Source of the DNA: Actinoplanes nipponensis
GTDB lineage: Bacteria > Actinomycetota > Actinomycetes > Mycobacteriales > Micromonosporaceae
Assembly: GCF_016862275.1 (NCBI RefSeq)
Contig: NZ_BOMQ01000086.1
Coordinates: forward strand, 1 to 64,000
Length of the DNA stretch: 64,000 nt
Reading direction: 5' to 3'
Made by a program: the position numbers and the translations under genes. The notes beneath the pieces are model-generated. The model saw only the letters and a list, made by a program, of their open reading frames with translations, did not search any database and had not been told where the DNA came from. This document shows, one piece after another, positions 27,233 to 37,343 of this stretch. The stretch's first letter is position 1, and every line of letters starts with the position of its first letter.

Positions 27233-27721
27233 ATGACCGACTTCGACGACTTCTACGCGGCGCACTACGCCGACCTCACCGTGCAGGTGCACGCCTACTT
27301 CGGCGACCGGCACGAGGCGCAGGACGTCGTCCAGGAGGCGTTCTGCCGGGCGCTCGCCCGCTGGCGGCAGGTCTCCGGCTACGACGACCCGGCCGCCTGG
27401 GTCCGCCGGGTCGCCTGGAACCTGGCGACCAGCCGCTGGCGGCGTCTGCGCACCGTGCGGGCGTTCCACAGCCGTCAGCGCGGTGAGCCGGTCGTCGACG
27501 GACCCGGCCCGGAACACCTCGCGCTCGTCGAGGCCCTGGCCACCCTGCCGGCCGCCCAGCGGCGCGCCATGGTGCTGCGTTATCTCGCCGACCTGCCGGT
27601 CGCCGAGATCGCCGACCGCGAACGGGTGCCCGAGGGCACCGTCCGCTCGTGGCTGCACCGCGGCCGCGTCACGCTCGCCGCCCGGCTCGGCCCGGCATAC
27701 ACGGAGGTACCGCATGCCTGA
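27233..27721 (+). CDS. SigE-family ECF sigma factor
   Basis: 162 residues. Region 2: FYAAHYADLTVQVHAYFGDRHEAQDVVQEAFCRALARW and the W-V-R-R-V-A-W-N-L-A segment. Region 4: LATLPAAQRRAMVLRYLADLPVAEIADRERVPEGTVRSWLHRGR. ATG 27233 is the only start that gives the family N-terminus; no Shine-Dalgarno is obvious. It overlaps the next gene by 8 nt, so the sigma factor and the membrane protein are made together. Confidence 0.9.
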   Translation: MTDFDDFYAAHYADLTVQVHAYFGDRHEAQDVVQEAFCRALARWRQVSGYDDPAAWVRRVAWNLATSRWRRLRTVRAFHSRQRGEPVVDGPGPEHLALVEALATLPAAQRRAMVLRYLADLPVAEIADRERVPEGTVRSWLHRGRVTLAARLGPAYTEVPHA

Positions 27722-28394
27722 GGAACTCACCGAGGAGCAGACCCGGGCGGCCTTCGCCGACCTGCGCGCCGCGGACCTGACGTTCATCCGGCCGCCGGGA
27801 TCGGCGGAGGCGCTGCGGACGGTACGGCGCCGGCGTCGCGCCGGGGTCGTCGCGGCGGCCGCGGGTGCGGGGCTCGTCCTGGCCGGCAGCGCGACGGTGG
27901 CGGCCCGGGTGGACCCGGATCGAGCCGCCCCGGCCGCGCCGAGTCCCGCGCCGTCGGCCCTGTCCGACGCCGAGCTCGACCGACTGTCGGAGGCCGCGGC
28001 CGCCGCCCTCGGGCTCACCACGGTGGACAACAAGAAGCGCAGAAGCCAGGGTCTGCCACGGATCGTCTCGAGCAACCACGGCCCGCTCCGCGGCGGTGAT
28101 CAGGGTGTCGCCGGAGTCTCCAGCGGCACGAACCAGACCGGCGTCTACGTGGTGGAAGTGGTGTGCGTCGGCACGGGAACGCTGCACGCCCTGGTATGGG
28201 CGGCCGACGGGATCTCGCGCGACCGGCCGGTCCCACCGGGCGCCGCCGACGTGCAGGTGTCCTGCGGCGACCGGCCGACCCCGGTCGAGGTGACGGTCAG
28301 TGCGCCCCGCCCGAAGCTGGTCTTCACCCGGATCGAGCCGGACCCGTCCGCCATCGGCCGGGCCGCCTACGCCCGCCTGACCCGCCACCAGTAG
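27714..28394 (+). CDS. Sigma-factor-linked single-pass membrane protein
   Basis: 226 residues. Cytoplasmic N-terminus of about 42 residues (MPEELTEEQTRAAFADLRAADL), a basic RRRRRAG stop, one transmembrane helix (about 44-66) and an extracytoplasmic domain with two cysteines (VEVVCVGTGTL, DVQVSCGDRP) that could form a disulfide. No ZAS zinc motif is present. It overlaps the sigma gene by 8 nt, so it is probably the cognate sensor or anti-sigma-like partner; this is inferred from context, since the sequence itself is not recognised. Confidence 0.75.
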   Translation: MPEELTEEQTRAAFADLRAADLTFIRPPGSAEALRTVRRRRRAGVVAAAAGAGLVLAGSATVAARVDPDRAAPAAPSPAPSALSDAELDRLSEAAAAALGLTTVDNKKRRSQGLPRIVSSNHGPLRGGDQGVAGVSSGTNQTGVYVVEVVCVGTGTLHALVWAADGISRDRPVPPGAADVQVSCGDRPTPVEVTVSAPRPKLVFTRIEPDPSAIGRAAYARLTRHQ

Positions 28395-28402
28395 CGCCGT
28401 CA

Positions 28403-28437
28403 CCCGTGACCGGCTCTCCGGGAGAGCCGGCCACGGG
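28403..28437. terminator. Bidirectional hairpin between sigma-partner and class II aldolase genes
   Basis: CCGGCTCT and AGAGCCGG form the inner stem, extended by CCCGTG pairing with CACGGG across a one-base mismatch on each side. It lies between two convergent stop codons 55 bp apart. Confidence 0.7.
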
Positions 28438-28449
28438 ACGGTCCTACGG

Positions 28450-29130
28450 TCAGACGGTGACCGCTGACGCCGGGCGCGTGGCCAGCCGGTCCAGGAATTC
28501 CTCCGGCACTTCGCGGAGGTTGTCCAGCCGGCCCAGGGTCAACGCCCGGTACGTCAGCACCGCGGCCTCTTCGAGGTAGCGGGCCCGCTTGTGGGCCAGC
28601 TCGACCGAGTCGGCCATGACCACACAGCCGTGCTGGCTGAGCACCAGACAGTCGGTGCCGTCGGCCGCCATCGCCGCCGTCAGCGCCGCCACCTCGGTGC
28701 TGCCCGGCAGGCGGAACGGCACGGTGGAGACCCGCCCGAGGTAGAAGGCGTGGTCGGTGGTCACGATGCGGATGTGCTCACCGAGCGCATCCAGGAGCAG
28801 CGCCGTCTGCGGGTGCAGATGGACCACCGCGTTCACGTCCGGGCGGGCGCGGTACAACGCCAGGTGGAGGGCGATTTCGCTGGTCGGGGCCAGACGCGGG
28901 GGCGGCAGCGCGCCGACGGACGCGGGCGCGCCGTCGGAGACTCGGACCGCGGTGAAGCCGGTCCGGCTGAGCCTGTCCAGCCAGGCACCGCTCGCGGTGA
29001 CCCAGCAGGCGTCCTCGTCGGGGATCCGGGCGGACAGATTGCCGCCGGAGCCACAGACCAGTCCGGCCTGGACCACGTCGTAGCCCACGTGCGCGAGTTG
29101 GTCGCGCAGATCGCCGGGCACGTAGTTCAA
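28450..29130 (-). CDS. Class II aldolase/adducin family protein
   Basis: 226 residues, zinc-dependent aldolase fold of the L-fuculose-1-phosphate aldolase/ribulose-5-phosphate epimerase superfamily. Seen are GSGGNLSARI (phosphate-binding), TSEIALHLALYRARPDVNAVVHLHP (catalytic Glu and zinc ligands in HLHP) and SQHGCVV (third zinc His). The substrate is unresolved. The frame runs open to 29322, but a GAGGAG motif lies 8 nt before TTG 29130, making this TTG the best start; GTG 29121 is the alternative. It lies behind an arsR-family gene on the same strand but is separated from it by a strong hairpin. Confidence 0.85.
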   Translation of the reverse strand: MNYVPGDLRDQLAHVGYDVVQAGLVCGSGGNLSARIPDEDACWVTASGAWLDRLSRTGFTAVRVSDGAPASVGALPPPRLAPTSEIALHLALYRARPDVNAVVHLHPQTALLLDALGEHIRIVTTDHAFYLGRVSTVPFRLPGSTEVAALTAAMAADGTDCLVLSQHGCVVMADSVELAHKRARYLEEAAVLTYRALTLGRLDNLREVPEEFLDRLATRPASAVTV

Positions 29131-29178
29131 CCCGTCAACTCCTCGGGTCCGGGGGGTGGATCCTGATGGAGGTGGCCC

Positions 29179-29214
29179 GCCTGGCGTCACGCCCCATGAA
29201 CGGTGACGCCAGGC
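29179..29214 (-). terminator. Terminator after the ArsR gene
   Basis: GCCTGGCGTCAC (29179-29190) pairs perfectly with GTGACGCCAGGC (29203-29214) around a 12-nt loop. It begins 14 bp after the arsR stop, upstream of the class II aldolase gene. Confidence 0.75.
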
Positions 29215-29228
29215 TTGGTCGGGTCTGC

Positions 29229-29576
29229 TCAGCGGGCCTTCTTGGTGGCCCGCTTGCGCGGCGGGGTCAGCAGGTCCGCGATGGTTGCGATCGCGCTGGG
29301 GACCAGCCGGTAGTACGCCCACACGCCGCGCTTCTCGCGCTCGAGCAGGCCGGCCTCCGTCAGGATCCGCAGGTGGTGACTCACCGTCGGCTGCGACAGG
29401 CCCAGGGGGGCCGTCAGGTCGCAGACGCAGGCTTCACCGTCCGTAGCGGACTGGATGAGGCTGAGCAGCCGCAACCGAGCAGGATCGGCGAGTGCCTTCA
29501 GCACTCCCGCCAGTCGCTCGGCATCGGCACGTTCAATTGGCTCGCCGGCAAGCGGCGAGATCTGAGGCATTGTCAT
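29229..29576 (-). CDS. ArsR/SmtB family metalloregulator with CVC motif
   Basis: 115 residues, a dimeric winged-helix repressor. LKALADPARLRLLSLI leads into EACVCDLTAPLGLSQPTVSHHLRILTEAGLLEREKRGVWAYYRLV. The Cys-Val-Cys pair at the start of the recognition helix region is the alpha3 site used by arsenite- or cadmium-sensing members. No metal-resistance transporter is adjacent, so the target is unclear. ATG 29606 is an upstream alternative, but ATG 29576 is preferred: it overlaps (ATGA) the stop of a 16-codon ORF that has a strong ribosome binding site, which points to coupled translation. Confidence 0.87.
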   Translation of the reverse strand: MTMPQISPLAGEPIERADAERLAGVLKALADPARLRLLSLIQSATDGEACVCDLTAPLGLSQPTVSHHLRILTEAGLLEREKRGVWAYYRLVPSAIATIADLLTPPRKRATKKAR

Positions 29577-29623
29577 TTCCGCCAACGCAGTTCCCACGAT
29601 CTCCATCCTTCCACCAACTGCAT
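29573..29623 (-). CDS. Putative 16-residue leader peptide ahead of arsR
   Basis: ATG 29623 is preceded by AGGAG with 5 nt spacing, better than any site for arsR itself. It encodes MQLVEGWRSWELRWRK, with three Trp and four basic residues. The stop TGA (29575-29573) overlaps the arsR ATG as ATGA. The AGGAG lies in one arm of an inverted repeat. It may exist only to deliver ribosomes to arsR. Confidence 0.45.
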   Translation of the reverse strand: MQLVEGWRSWELRWRK

Positions 29624-29629
29624 CGATTC

Positions 29630-29647
29630 TCCTGCATGTGCGCAGGA
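29630..29647. promoter_or_regulatory. Inverted repeat covering the leader-ORF ribosome binding site
   Basis: TCCTGC (29630-29635) and GCAGGA (29642-29647) are separated by 6 nt. On the arsR mRNA the downstream arm contains most of the AGGAG sequence, so a hairpin would hide it. As DNA it could instead be an ArsR operator, although it does not match the usual ATCAA-N6-TTGAT type. Confidence 0.4.
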
Positions 29648-29663
29648 ACGAACCGGCTAACTT

Positions 29664-30056
29664 TCAGGCCGTAAGGCCGAGATCGGTCGAACGGTAGGCC
29701 GATCGGTACGTCTGTCCGGCACCCCGCACGGGCAGCGTCCGTACTCCGACCGACCATTCCGCGACACCGACTTCGGTCTCTGCCTCCTGCAACGCCTCAG
29801 CCGCCGTCTGGTCGCTGGTCATCGCCGTCGGGCTCTCGATCCCCGCCCCCGGAGTGAGCCGCCCCACATTGTCGATTCGCGATCCGTCCGGCGGCCGCCC
29901 GACGCCCGCCCGGTCGTCGGAACTGCCTTGGTACTGCACCGTCACACGCCGTGGGCTGACACCACAGTCAACTTCACGACCCGATGAAAGCACGACACAA
30001 CGCTGCGCGACGGGCAATTCAACGATGAATTTACGCAGGTCGCGATGCGCTTCCAT
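29664..30056 (-). CDS. Hypothetical protein with atypical codon use
   Basis: 130 residues from ATG 30056 (MEAHRDLRKFIVELPVAQRC), soluble, mixed composition, no recognised domain. Third codon positions are clearly less G/C-biased than in neighbours (CGT AAA, TTG, TGT, GAA occur), and no ribosome binding site is visible. GTG 30059 is an alternative. It ends 41 bp before the arsR leader ORF on the same strand. It may be a horizontally acquired or fast-evolving gene, or not a gene; I lean slightly to real because the frame stays open for over 500 bases. Confidence 0.4.
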   Translation of the reverse strand: MEAHRDLRKFIVELPVAQRCVVLSSGREVDCGVSPRRVTVQYQGSSDDRAGVGRPPDGSRIDNVGRLTPGAGIESPTAMTSDQTAAEALQEAETEVGVAEWSVGVRTLPVRGAGQTYRSAYRSTDLGLTA

Positions 30057-30431
30057 CACATCGAGCGTACTGGCTGCCGCAAAACTGGAACGTTCTGCCC
30101 CGCCGGGGCGGAAAGGAACTATTGACCCACGGCAAAGCCCGCCCGGCACAGTAAATTTTGTTAACTGATGGGGCCCGGGCACCCGGTAGCGGACAGGTAT
30201 AGATGCAGCTCAAAGCACCTTTCTGCCACACCCCGCCCGGGGCGGCACGCAGAGACGGTCATCGAACGAGTACGCACCGACACCGTTGTCATGCTGCGAC
30301 CACTGCCCATCCGACGGGAAACCCCCACCGAGCGGCACAGCGAAAGCGGCCGGACAGCGAAAACCAGCGCATCCTCGTCCATCAACGGTACCCGTTCGGG
30401 TGACCCACAACCGTCGATGCCGGGAAGCCCG
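30057..30431. other. Gene-poor, comparatively A+T-rich stretch
   Basis: 375 bases with no coding region I can support. It contains an A+T-rich segment (about 30148-30165, TAAATTTTGTTAACT) and a TATAGAT -10-like box on the plus strand near 30197-30203. Short frames exist on both strands but lack ribosome binding sites and normal codon bias. A small RNA or the promoter of the minus-strand hypothetical gene could lie here. Confidence 0.45.
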
Positions 30432-31592
30432 TCAGCTGGACGGACGTGACCAGTACTCATCATCGGGGCCCGCGGGCGGCGGTCCGGCGGGCGCGACGCC
30501 CGGCGAGGTGGCCGCCGGTGGCGAAGCGGCGGGTTGCGCCGAGCCGTAACCCCCCGATAGTGGCGTCGGGTAACCACCCGTTGGTGGCGGGCCGTAACCG
30601 TCCGGCGGTGACGGATACCCGCCCGGCCCGGTCGGGGCGGCACTGCCCCCGGCGCCAGGGGCGGAACCGGCCGCGCCGGGATCGCTGAAACCGGAGCTGG
30701 GAGGGCCATAACCCGATCCAGGAGTGCCTGGGGCGCTGTAGCCCGAGCCGGCACCGCCTGGGGCGCTGTAGCCCGAGCCGGCACCGCCTGGGGCGCTGTA
30801 GCCCGAGCCGGCACCGCCTGGAACGCCATAGCCCGAACCTGGGGCGCCGTAACCGGAGCCCGGGGCCCCGGGGGCGCCGTAACCTGCGCCGGCCGCGCCG
30901 GGAGGTCCGTAGGCCTGGCCCGCCCCGTAGCCCGGACCTGGTCCGGGTCCGGGCACGCCGGGCATCCCGTAGCCCGGGCCGCCCCCGCCATGGGCCGGCG
31001 CGGCGAAGGGATCCGGCGGGAGCGGCTTGGGCGCCCGCCCGAAGAACGTGCCCGGGCTCGCCAGCAGCAGCACGCCGACCAGGACGTACCCGACCATCTG
31101 GGCGACCGCCAGGCCGATGTTCACCGGGATCCAGCCACCCGGGTAGGCGTCGGAGAGCGCGGCGGACAGCGAGCCCTCGACCGGGTCCCCGCTGCGCTGC
31201 ACGGCCACGGTGACCGTCGACGCGCAGCCGGCCAGCAGCCCCAGGCCGGCGACCACCCAGGTGGCGATGCGGGCGGCGTTGCTGCCGCGGCGCAGGCCCA
31301 GCGCCAGCACGACGTACAGGGCGAACAGGATCACCGCGAGCACCGCGGCCAGGGCGGCCCCGATCCAGATGACGGTGACGAAGCCGTCGACGTCCACGCT
31401 GTTCGCGCCGCCGGCCGCGGCCCGGAACCGGTCGACCGTGCCGGGGGCGACGGCCACCGTGGCGATCGCGTATCCGAGGCCCACCAGCGCCATGAGGATC
31501 AGCAGGACTGCCGCCGAGGTCACCGCCGCCGGTCGGCGGGGCGCGGTGGTGGCGGCCGGTGCGACCGCCGGCGGCTGCGTTGCGTACGACAT
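30432..31592 (-). CDS. Four-helix membrane protein with Gly/Pro/Tyr repeat tail
   Basis: 386 residues. Four hydrophobic helices (about 24-48, 72-98, 106-128, 154-180) are followed by a 200-residue disordered tail built from units such as G-S-G-Y-S-A-P-G-G-A and ending in PPP/TGGYP segments. The helical part has no motif I recognise. It follows a paralogue-like gene with the same layout (31684-32805). ATG 31592 has GGGAGA 6 nt upstream. The tail probably faces the cytoplasm and may mediate clustering; this is inference from composition. Confidence 0.75.
   Translation of the reverse strand: MSYATQPPAVAPAATTAPRRPAAVTSAAVLLILMALVGLGYAIATVAVAPGTVDRFRAAAGGANSVDVDGFVTVIWIGAALAAVLAVILFALYVVLALGLRRGSNAARIATWVVAGLGLLAGCASTVTVAVQRSGDPVEGSLSAALSDAYPGGWIPVNIGLAVAQMVGYVLVGVLLLASPGTFFGRAPKPLPPDPFAAPAHGGGGPGYGMPGVPGPGPGPGYGAGQAYGPPGAAGAGYGAPGAPGSGYGAPGSGYGVPGGAGSGYSAPGGAGSGYSAPGGAGSGYSAPGTPGSGYGPPSSGFSDPGAAGSAPGAGGSAAPTGPGGYPSPPDGYGPPPTGGYPTPLSGGYGSAQPAASPPAATSPGVAPAGPPPAGPDDEYWSRPSS
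30721..30840 (-). repeat. Four 30-bp tandem repeats encoding a ten-residue Gly/Ser/Tyr unit
   Basis: Units at about 30721-30750, 30751-30780, 30781-30810 and 30811-30840; the middle two are identical and the outer two diverge. The 30-bp period keeps the reading frame of the enclosing membrane-protein gene. Confidence 0.85.
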
Positions 31593-31641
31593 GGACGTCT
31601 CCCGGGTGATCCGTTGCGGACGAACCTACCTGGACGCGCGA

Positions 31642-31669
31642 CGCGCCGCCGGGGTTACCCGGCGGCGCG
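31642..31669 (-). terminator. Strong hairpin after the YPGQPGQ-repeat membrane gene
   Basis: A perfect 12-bp stem (31642-31653 with 31658-31669) is closed by the tetraloop GTTA, 14 bp past the stop of the gene ending at 31684 and 49 bp before the start of the next minus-strand gene. It likely separates their transcripts. Confidence 0.75.
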
Positions 31670-31683
31670 CGACGAGAGGGTGG

Positions 31684-32805
31684 TCAGGCGGGATCGGTCG
31701 GCGACCGGCCCGGCTGGTCGTCGGTGGGCGGCTGCGGGGCGGCCGGCGACGACGGCGGGGAGAAGTGCGGATGCGACGGCGCGCTCCACGGGTCGGTGGG
31801 CGGCACGCTGCCGGTGTGCGGGTCGCCCTGCGCCGAGCCGCCGCCGGCCGGCGGCGCCGAACCGGGCGGCGGGGTGGCGTCCCCGCCATTGCCGGGCGCC
31901 GGCGTTCCCTGCGGGTTCGGCGGCTGCCCCGCGGCGCCCGGATACGGCGGCTCACCGGGCTGGCCCGGGTACGGGGACTGACCGGGCTGGCCCGGGTACG
32001 ACGGCTGACCCGCGGCACCCGGGTACGGCGGCTGACCGGGCTGGCCCGGGTACGGGGACTGACCGGGTTGGCCCGGGTACGGCGGCTGGCCCGGCTGACC
32101 CGGGTACGGCGGCTGCCCCGGCTGGCCGGGGTAGGCCTGGCCCGGGTACGACGGGTACGGCGACTGGCTCGGGTACCCCGGGTACGCCGCCGGCTGGCCC
32201 GGGTAGCCGGGGTACGGGTTCAGCGGGTCCCACGCCACCTGCGGCTTGCGGAAGTAGGCGTTCGCGGCCGGCAGCGCCAGCAGGATCACCGCGCCCAGCA
32301 GCGCCAGCACGATCAGCACGGTCAGCAGGGTGGAGGTCGGCGTGAACCAGCCGGGCAGCTCGGCGGCGAGCCGGTCCTCGACCTCGCGCGCGCTGGGGCC
32401 GTTGTTGTTGCCCGCGTCCAGGTTCATCCCGCTGGTCGCCGCGTTGCCGAGCAGGCCGAAGCCGTTGCAGCACAGGAAGATGCCGCCGACCACCCAGGTG
32501 GTGATGCGGGCGCCCTGCCGGCCGCGGTTGTTGAAGATGGCCAGGATGGCCAGGCCGGCGGCGAAGAGAATGTTGATCACGACGCCGATGACGCTGGCGG
32601 CGACGATGACGCTCTCCGTGCCCGATCCGGCGGTGCCGGAGTAGAGATCGGTGTAGACCCGCCGGATCGTCCCGATCGTGGTCAGCGAGAGCACCGCGGA
32701 GATGATCGAGGCCGCCGCGCTGAAGTAGAGCAGGTACGCCGAGACGCTGACCACCGTCGGACGTGATCGTGGTGCGGGCGTTCCGGGGTACATCGGATCA
32801 GACAC
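31684..32805 (-). CDS. Four-helix membrane protein with YPGQPGQ repeat tail
   Basis: 373 residues. Helices at about 18-45, 60-88, 96-120 and 165-190; then a long Pro/Gly/Gln/Tyr-rich tail built on P-Y-P-G-Q-P-G-Q units and ending in a Pro/Ser-rich segment. No recognised domain. The frame runs to 32964, but GTG 32805 is preceded by AGGAGGT at 7 nt, a near-consensus site. With the following gene it forms a pair of similar architecture, probably an old duplication. Tyr/Pro/Gly-rich cytoplasmic tails of this sort are common in actinobacterial membrane proteins of unknown role. Confidence 0.77.
   Translation of the reverse strand: MSDPMYPGTPAPRSRPTVVSVSAYLLYFSAAASIISAVLSLTTIGTIRRVYTDLYSGTAGSGTESVIVAASVIGVVINILFAAGLAILAIFNNRGRQGARITTWVVGGIFLCCNGFGLLGNAATSGMNLDAGNNNGPSAREVEDRLAAELPGWFTPTSTLLTVLIVLALLGAVILLALPAANAYFRKPQVAWDPLNPYPGYPGQPAAYPGYPSQSPYPSYPGQAYPGQPGQPPYPGQPGQPPYPGQPGQSPYPGQPGQPPYPGAAGQPSYPGQPGQSPYPGQPGEPPYPGAAGQPPNPQGTPAPGNGGDATPPPGSAPPAGGGSAQGDPHTGSVPPTDPWSAPSHPHFSPPSSPAAPQPPTDDQPGRSPTDPA
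31940..32130 (-). repeat. Degenerate in-frame repeats encoding PYPGQPGQ
   Basis: About seven imperfect copies of a 24-27 bp unit with core CCCGGGTACGG (plus strand). All lie inside the tail of the membrane-protein gene and keep its frame. Confidence 0.75.
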
Positions 32806-33152
32806 GTCGCTACCTCCTAGATCCACCACGGTATCGGGCGGCTGCCAGATCCGTCGACCGGCCGACACGGGCCGGCCGGCTGTGGCAACATCGCCCGAGG
32901 TGCCACCAAATCGCACGAAACAGGTCGCTCGTTCAGGGGGCGACAGGACGGGAACGCGACCCATACACTTCCACCTCGTGGCGCGCCGCAGGCACCAGAG
33001 TCCTCCGGTGACGCCCCCTACCCGACCGGGTCGCCGCCCCCGCCCGATGAACGCCGGGGCCCAGGCAGACCGGATCCGGGCGCCTTCCCGATTGCGCCGG
33101 CCGCGTGAGGTTGCCGCGGCCGCCCCAGACTCGACAAGGACCGGTGAGTCCC
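32806..33152. other. Divergent intergenic region
   Basis: 347 bases between the membrane-protein start and the small plus-strand gene. It should hold both promoters; I do not find a convincing -35/-10 pair on either strand. Short frames here lack ribosome binding sites. Confidence 0.45.
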
Positions 33153-33332
33153 ATGCCCCACGCAGACACCCTGACCGTCGTGCACCATGACGACACGAGA
33201 ACCAGCTACACCGACGTCCGGTACCAGTTGCACCGCGACGGCATCAGGATCTGGTCCGCCGACGGCGAGCACGCCATCACGGACATTCTCATGACCCACG
33301 CCTACCGGCAACGGGAGGCGCGGGCCAGCTGA
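33153..33332 (+). CDS. Small protein of unknown function
   Basis: 59 residues from ATG 33153 ([22 protein letters not shown]), with an alternating hydrophobic pattern suggesting a compact beta sheet ([20 protein letters not shown]) and a basic C-terminus. GTG 33144 is a possible in-frame start. AAGGA lies 12 nt upstream of the ATG. It is followed by a strong shared terminator. No family recognised. Confidence 0.55.
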   Translation: MPHADTLTVVHHDDTRTSYTDVRYQLHRDGIRIWSADGEHAITDILMTHAYRQREARAS

Positions 33333-33339
33333 CAGCACA

Positions 33340-33369
33340 AGGAGGGGCGCCCCACGGGGCGCCCCTCCT
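33340..33369. terminator. Bidirectional terminator between the small gene and clpB
   Basis: AGGAGGGGCGCC pairs with GGCGCCCCTCCT in a near-perfect stem, with CGTTTCTTCC following on the plus strand. It sits 8 bp after the small gene's stop and 11 bp from the clpB stop. Confidence 0.85.
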
Positions 33370-33379
33370 CGTTTCTTCC

Positions 33380-35968
<2,589 letters not shown>

Positions 35969-36013
35969 GAGCTCCCCTGGATCGGATCTTCCCAGTAGTG
36001 CAGCAATCCGAGA

Positions 36014-36034
36014 CTTGAGCGTATTCCACTCAAC
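36014..36034 (-). promoter_or_regulatory. HAIR operator (HspR binding site) upstream of clpB
   Basis: CTTGAGC-N7-ACTCAAC closely matches the HspR consensus CTTGAGT-N7-ACTCAAG (12 of 14 defined bases). It lies 46 bp upstream of the clpB ATG. The hspR gene itself is at 39764-40204. Confidence 0.85.
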
Positions 36035-36103
36035 TCTAGGTCGGCCAGTCGCCCGAACCGCTCAGTAAGCGGCATCACCATGGGCAAGCCCCCACGATGG
36101 CCG

Positions 36104-36109
36104 TACCGT
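36104..36109 (+). promoter_or_regulatory. Leaderless -10 box of the MFS gene
   Basis: TACCGT is followed by 7 nt and ATG 36117, with no ribosome binding site: the leaderless TANNNT-N7 arrangement. Confidence 0.5.
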
Positions 36110-36116
36110 GGCCGTA

Positions 36117-37322
36117 ATGGCCCAGCAGACATCGTCGCAGCCCGGGTCACGCATCGGTCGAGCGTTGCTCCCCCTCGGCGTCCTGTTTCTCGCCGTCGGC
36201 ATCTCGACCGCCCTGTTCAACCCGTTCCTGGCGCTGTTCCTCAGCACTGACGTGGACGCCGGGCCCGTCAAGGTCACCTTCTTCCTGATCGTCGCGCCGC
36301 TGGCCGGGGTGCTCGGCTCGCTGCTGATCGGGCGGCTCTCCGATCGCGGGCCGATCCGGCGCCGGCTGCTGATCGGTGGCGCGGTCGCCGGCCTGATCGG
36401 CACCGGGCTGACCGCCGTCGTCCGCGACTACTGGGTGCTGCTCGCGCTCGCGGTCACCGCATTCGCGCTGGCCGGGTCGCTGTTTCCGCAGTCCTTCGCG
36501 TACGCCCGGCAGGTCCTCGAACGCGACGACCCGGCGCGCGCCCCGCTGGGCATCAGCGCGCTACGGACCGTCTTCTCGCTCGCCTGGGTCGCCGGCCCGC
36601 CGCTGGCCGCGTTCCTGCTGCACCGCGGCAGCTTCGCCTGGGTCTACGGCGCCGCCGCGCTGATGTACGCCCTGGCCGCCCTGGTCGCGATCGGCTGGCT
36701 GGACGAGGTGCCGGCCCCCGCGCCCGTCACGGCCGACACCCCGCCCGATGATCGTCCGGACGCGCCGCGGTGGACGCTGTGGCTGACCGCCGCGGCCTTC
36801 ACGCTGCTCCAGACGCCGCTCACGCTGGCCGTTCAGGCCCTGCCGCTGTTCATCCGGACCGACCTGGGCGGCGAGGTGAGCGACGCCGGTCTGCTGCTCG
36901 GGCTCTGCGCCGCCCTGGAGATCCCGCTGATGCTGGGCCTCGGCGTGCTGGCCACCCGGCCGCCGCTGCGCGGCCTGCTGTTCGCCGGCGCGGCCTGCGG
37001 CGCCGCGTACTACGCACTGGTCGCCGTGGCCACCGACCTCTGGCTGTTGATCGGCGGGCAGGTGCTCAACGCGTTGTTCATCGCCGCGGTCTCCGGGCTG
37101 GGCATCTCCTACATGCAGAACATGCTGCCCCGGCACCCCGGGCGGGCGACGACGCTGTTCACCAACTCGTTCCCGCTCGGCGCGATGCTGGCCGGGCCGC
37201 TCTTCGGCCTCGCCCAGCATCTGGACTACCGGCTGGCCTACTGGATCTGCACCGGGCTCTGCGTCGCCGGGCTGGTGGTGCTGGTCGTGGTGCGTAACGA
37301 GCGGGTGCCCCGGCCGGTCTGA
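36117..37322 (+). CDS. MFS sugar-efflux-type transporter
   Basis: 401 residues with 12 predicted membrane helices. GRLSDRGPIRRRLLIGG is the motif A loop between helices 2 and 3; a central loop rich in Pro/Asp (about 198-215) separates two six-helix halves. The pattern (early LGVLFLAVGISTALFNPFLALFLS, NALFIAAVSGLGISYMQ) resembles the SetA/SetB sugar-efflux group. Substrate unknown. The frame also allows GTG 36108, but ATG 36117 fits the TACCGT box at 7 nt. The next gene starts 21 bp downstream with its own possible leaderless box. Confidence 0.87.
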   Translation: MAQQTSSQPGSRIGRALLPLGVLFLAVGISTALFNPFLALFLSTDVDAGPVKVTFFLIVAPLAGVLGSLLIGRLSDRGPIRRRLLIGGAVAGLIGTGLTAVVRDYWVLLALAVTAFALAGSLFPQSFAYARQVLERDDPARAPLGISALRTVFSLAWVAGPPLAAFLLHRGSFAWVYGAAALMYALAALVAIGWLDEVPAPAPVTADTPPDDRPDAPRWTLWLTAAAFTLLQTPLTLAVQALPLFIRTDLGGEVSDAGLLLGLCAALEIPLMLGLGVLATRPPLRGLLFAGAACGAAYYALVAVATDLWLLIGGQVLNALFIAAVSGLGISYMQNMLPRHPGRATTLFTNSFPLGAMLAGPLFGLAQHLDYRLAYWICTGLCVAGLVVLVVVRNERVPRPV

Positions 37323-37331
37323 CCGATCCGT

Positions 37332-37337
37332 TACCGT
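37332..37337 (+). promoter_or_regulatory. Leaderless -10 box of the khtT-like gene
   Basis: TACCGT ends 6 nt before GTG 37344 and no Shine-Dalgarno is present. It would give the antiporter genes a promoter independent of the upstream MFS gene. Confidence 0.45.
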
Positions 37338-37343
37338 GGACTC

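Noticed and set aside
30168-30449. 93-codon plus-strand ORF in the gene-poor stretch
   Set aside because: No ribosome binding site, mixed low codon bias, and overlap with the 3' end of the convergent membrane-protein gene.
30721-30840. 30-bp repeats considered as a CRISPR array
   Set aside because: Units are contiguous without spacers, lie inside a coding frame and encode protein repeats; no cas genes are near.
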